Shown here in pieces: positions 61,481 to 64,000 of a DNA stretch of 64,000 nucleotides; position 1 is the stretch's first letter, and every line of letters begins with the position of its first letter. Made by a program: the position numbers and the translations under genes. The notes below the pieces were generated by a model. It had not been told where the DNA came from and did no database searches. It worked only from the letters and a program-made list of their open reading frames with translations. The stretch comes from an uncultured Bacteroidota bacterium (GTDB lineage Bacteria > Bacteroidota > Bacteroidia > Flavobacteriales > Flavobacteriaceae): the NCBI GenBank assembly GCA_902560045.1, contig CACEKJ010000002.1, positions 26,071 to 90,070 of the forward strand. The letters run 5' to 3'.

Positions 61481-62443
61481 GTGCGATTTTTCATTATTCT
61501 CATATACATTATTTCTTTTCATATTAATGCGCAAAACTCTGAGATCATATCATTTAACAGTGCAAACCCCTTTTCTTTAAGTGATATCATTAAAGATTTA
61601 GAAAACCAGCAACAACAAGAAGTATTTGGGAAATTAACATTACCTATTGACTCTTTAAATTCTAAAAAAAAATTTCCTTTAATTATGGGAGTTGCAGGAA
61701 GTTTAGGCTGGAGATCTCATCACCACGAATATATGGAAATGTATCAAGAAAATGGTTTTGCAACATTTGAACTAAATAGTTTTAAAAGTAGAGATATAAA
61801 ATCAACTGTTGGATCACAAGTTGAAGTTACAACTGCTGCAATTATTTTAGATGCATACAGAGCCTTTGAGGTATTATCAAATCATCCAAATATTGATAAA
61901 GATAAGGTTTCAATTACTGGATGGAGCTTGGGGGGTGCAGTTGCATTATTTTCTGGCTGGTTACCAATTAAGGAAGCTATTACAAGTGATTTAAAATTTG
62001 CTTCACATTTAGCTTTTTATCCTCCCTGTTTTTTTGATCCAGAAAATACAGATTTTACCGACTCACCGATACATATTTTAATAGGTGAAATTGACGATTG
62101 GACACCTGCAGAATCATGTAATTATTTTGTAGATAAAATTTCAAAAACAGCAAATATTGATCTAACTATTTACCCTAACTCTCATCATTCTTTCGACAGC
62201 AAAGAGGCCGTAAGCTATAATGAAAACGGTTATAGTTTTAAAGATTGCTTATTTAAACTAAACAAGGAAGGTGATGTTTTAATGAACTATTTATCTCTAC
62301 CTATGTCGTCACCTATTATGCAAAAAATAGGATTTTTGTTTTGTGTAGAAAGAGGGGTTAATTTAGGAGGAAATCCAGAATCGAGAGAACTCTCATTTAG
62401 CTTTGCTAAAAAATTTATGTTAGATACTCTAAAGAACAATTAA
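61481..62443 (+). CDS. Dienelactone hydrolase-family alpha/beta hydrolase, secreted
   Basis: SITGWSLGGAVALF; SHHSFD. Confidence 0.8.
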   Translation: MRFFIILIYIISFHINAQNSEIISFNSANPFSLSDIIKDLENQQQQEVFGKLTLPIDSLNSKKKFPLIMGVAGSLGWRSHHHEYMEMYQENGFATFELNSFKSRDIKSTVGSQVEVTTAAIILDAYRAFEVLSNHPNIDKDKVSITGWSLGGAVALFSGWLPIKEAITSDLKFASHLAFYPPCFFDPENTDFTDSPIHILIGEIDDWTPAESCNYFVDKISKTANIDLTIYPNSHHSFDSKEAVSYNENGYSFKDCLFKLNKEGDVLMNYLSLPMSSPIMQKIGFLFCVERGVNLGGNPESRELSFSFAKKFMLDTLKNN

Positions 62444-62452
62444 ACAGTTAAA

Positions 62453-62710
62453 TTATTTTTTTAGACCACTCGCATGCTTAGCAACATTTGCCTTAAGATT
62501 TGAAGCCTTGTTGTCATGTATAATGTTGTTTTTAGCAAGCTTATCAATCATAGAATTTAGCACCGGTAATTCTTTTTCAGCATCTTTCTTTTTTGTAATA
62601 TCAAAAAACTTCTTCATAGCAGTTCTTGCAGTCTTGTGCTGATATTTATTCCTTTGCTTTTTAGTCTCGCTACTTCTAATTCTTTTAATAGCTGATTTAT
62701 GATTTGCCAT
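62453..62710 (-). CDS. rpsT: 30S ribosomal protein S20
   Basis: MANHKSAIKRIRSSETKKQRNKYQ. Confidence 0.96.
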   Translation of the reverse strand: MANHKSAIKRIRSSETKKQRNKYQHKTARTAMKKFFDITKKKDAEKELPVLNSMIDKLAKNNIIHDNKASNLKANVAKHASGLKK

Positions 62711-62725
62711 AATATATATATTTTG

Positions 62726-62797
62726 TAGCCCGTAGGGGAATCGAACCCCTCTTACCAGGATGAAAACCTGGCGTCCTAGCCGATAGACGAACGGGCC
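62726..62797 (-). tRNA. tRNA-Glu(TTC)
   Basis: GGCCCGTTCGTCTATCGGCTAGGAC...CCAGG-TTTTCAT-CCTGG...GGGGTTCGATTCCCCTACGGGCTA. Confidence 0.95.
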
Positions 62798-62884
62798 ATT
62801 TATTGTTTAACAATAGTTGCGCGTGCAAAAATACAACTATTTTTAAATGTCGCAACATCTGTAATAAAAAAATCTACTGATTAG

Positions 62885-64000
62885 TTAGTAAGCTTTTGCA
62901 AATAATACCCTTTGACTAGATGGATTACCAGAAAAGACACAATTACCTGATTCATTATTAGTAGATTCCGGAATGCAACGAATAGTTGCTTTGGTTAATT
63001 CTTTAATTTTATTTTCGGTTTCAGAGCTTCCGTCCCAATGAGCTGAAATAAAGCCTCCCTTATTTTCTAATACCTCCTTAAATTCATCAAAACTATCAAC
63101 CTTAGTGATATTTTCATCTCTAAATTTAAGAGCCCTCTGGAATAAATTATTTTGAATTTCATCCAAAAGATGAATAACATGATCTGTTGCGATATCAAGT
63201 TTTACATAATCCTTAGTTAAATTGTCTCTTCTGGCTATTTCAACTGTTTTGTTTTGTAAATCTTTAGGTCCAATTGCAATCCTAATTGGTACTCCTTGAA
63301 TTTCATGTTGTGCAAATTTTTGGCCAGGTCTAATTGTATCTCTTGCATCAAATTTCACTGAAACATTATTTTTTATTAATTCAGATTTTAAAGTTTCAGC
63401 AACAGAAGATATTTCATTTAATTCATCTTCATTTTTGTAAATCGGTACAATAACTACCTGAAATGGAGCTAATTTTGGAGGAAGAACTAATCCATGATCA
63501 TCACTGTGAGTCATAATTAAGGCTCCCATTAGTCTAGAAGAAACACCCCATGAAGTAGCCCAAACATGCTGCAACTTGCCTTCCCTATCAGCAAACTTTA
63601 CATCAAAAGCTTTAGCAAAATTTTGACCCAAAAAATGTGAAGTACCAGCCTGTAAAGCTTTTCCGTCTTGCATTAATGCTTCAATACAATAAGTTGTCTC
63701 TGCACCAGCAAAGGTTTCGTTTTTGGACTTTATACCTTTTAAAACTGGCATTGACATGAAGTTTTCAGCAAATTCTGCATAAAGGTCGTTAATCATTTTT
63801 GTTTCTTCAATTGCTTCATTTTGGGTTTCATGTGCTGTGTGGCCTTCTTGCCATAAAAACTCCGCAGTTCTTAAGAAAAGTCTAGTTCTCATTTCCCATC
63901 TTACTACATTAGCCCATTGATTGATTAAAATAGGTAAATCTCTGTATGATTGAATCCAATTTTTATAGGTATTCCAAATGATTGCTTCACTGGTAGGTCT
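62885..64000 (-). CDS. proS: Prolyl-tRNA synthetase (partial, runs off window end)
   Basis: Frame stays open to 64000 ([57 protein letters not shown]); the ORF-track Met is internal. Confidence 0.95.
   Translation of the reverse strand, partial: RPTSEAIIWNTYKNWIQSYRDLPILINQWANVVRWEMRTRLFLRTAEFLWQEGHTAHETQNEAIEETKMINDLYAEFAENFMSMPVLKGIKSKNETFAGAETTYCIEALMQDGKALQAGTSHFLGQNFAKAFDVKFADREGKLQHVWATSWGVSSRLMGALIMTHSDDHGLVLPPKLAPFQVVIVPIYKNEDELNEISSVAETLKSELIKNNVSVKFDARDTIRPGQKFAQHEIQGVPIRIAIGPKDLQNKTVEIARRDNLTKDYVKLDIATDHVIHLLDEIQNNLFQRALKFRDENITKVDSFDEFKEVLENKGGFISAHWDGSSETENKIKELTKATIRCIPESTNNESGNCVFSGNPSSQRVLFAKAY

Noticed and set aside
62885-63892. proS start at internal Met (ORF track)
   Set aside because: Reading frame continues upstream to the window edge with conserved ProRS sequence (RPTSEAIIW).

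Overview
AT-rich ~64 kb chromosomal window, most likely from a marine Bacteroidetes/Flavobacteriia bacterium (inferred from proteorhodopsin+blh, T9SS C-terminal sorting tails, TAnnTTTG promoter boxes and type II glutamine synthetase). Most of it is ordinary chromosome: LolC/E-like permease, NamZ/DUF1343, FtsE, a surface-glycan cluster, proteorhodopsin/blh, kdsA, an NtrC-type regulator, grpE-dnaJ, ilvE, prfA, purM, pyrF, GSII, prmA, tpiA, folP, cdaA, truA, rho, rpsT, tRNA-Glu and proS. The standout is 38.1-43.6 kb. Here a tRNA-Arg(ACG) locus appears to have been hit twice by very small elements (~3.15 and ~2.27 kb) with no visible integrase. There are three (partial) copies of the tRNA: a 3' half at 38116-38160, a full copy at 41266-41339 and a 5' half at 43566-43604. 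All share only the anticodon-loop core GCCGTAAT. Each element carries its own pairs of ~10-bp direct repeats at exact 12-bp spacing near both ends (TGTGTCACCA for element 1, GGGTACAAC for element 2), which look like recombinase arm-type sites. Element 1 carries a two-gene operon: a 763-aa protein combining PD-(D/E)xK, DGQHR and a HEPN-like C-terminus, plus a PNKP/HAD-type phosphatase. Element 2 carries a CoiA-like nuclease and an uncharacterised 2-TM protein. I propose these as integrase-less tRNA-targeting cargo/satellite elements carrying candidate anti-phage systems. Other notable items are a 9-nt homopolymer frameshift in an ABC ATPase, and a fusion of FG-GAP/ASPIC and vanadium-haloperoxidase-like domains. 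All family names were assigned by eye from motifs; no database search was run.
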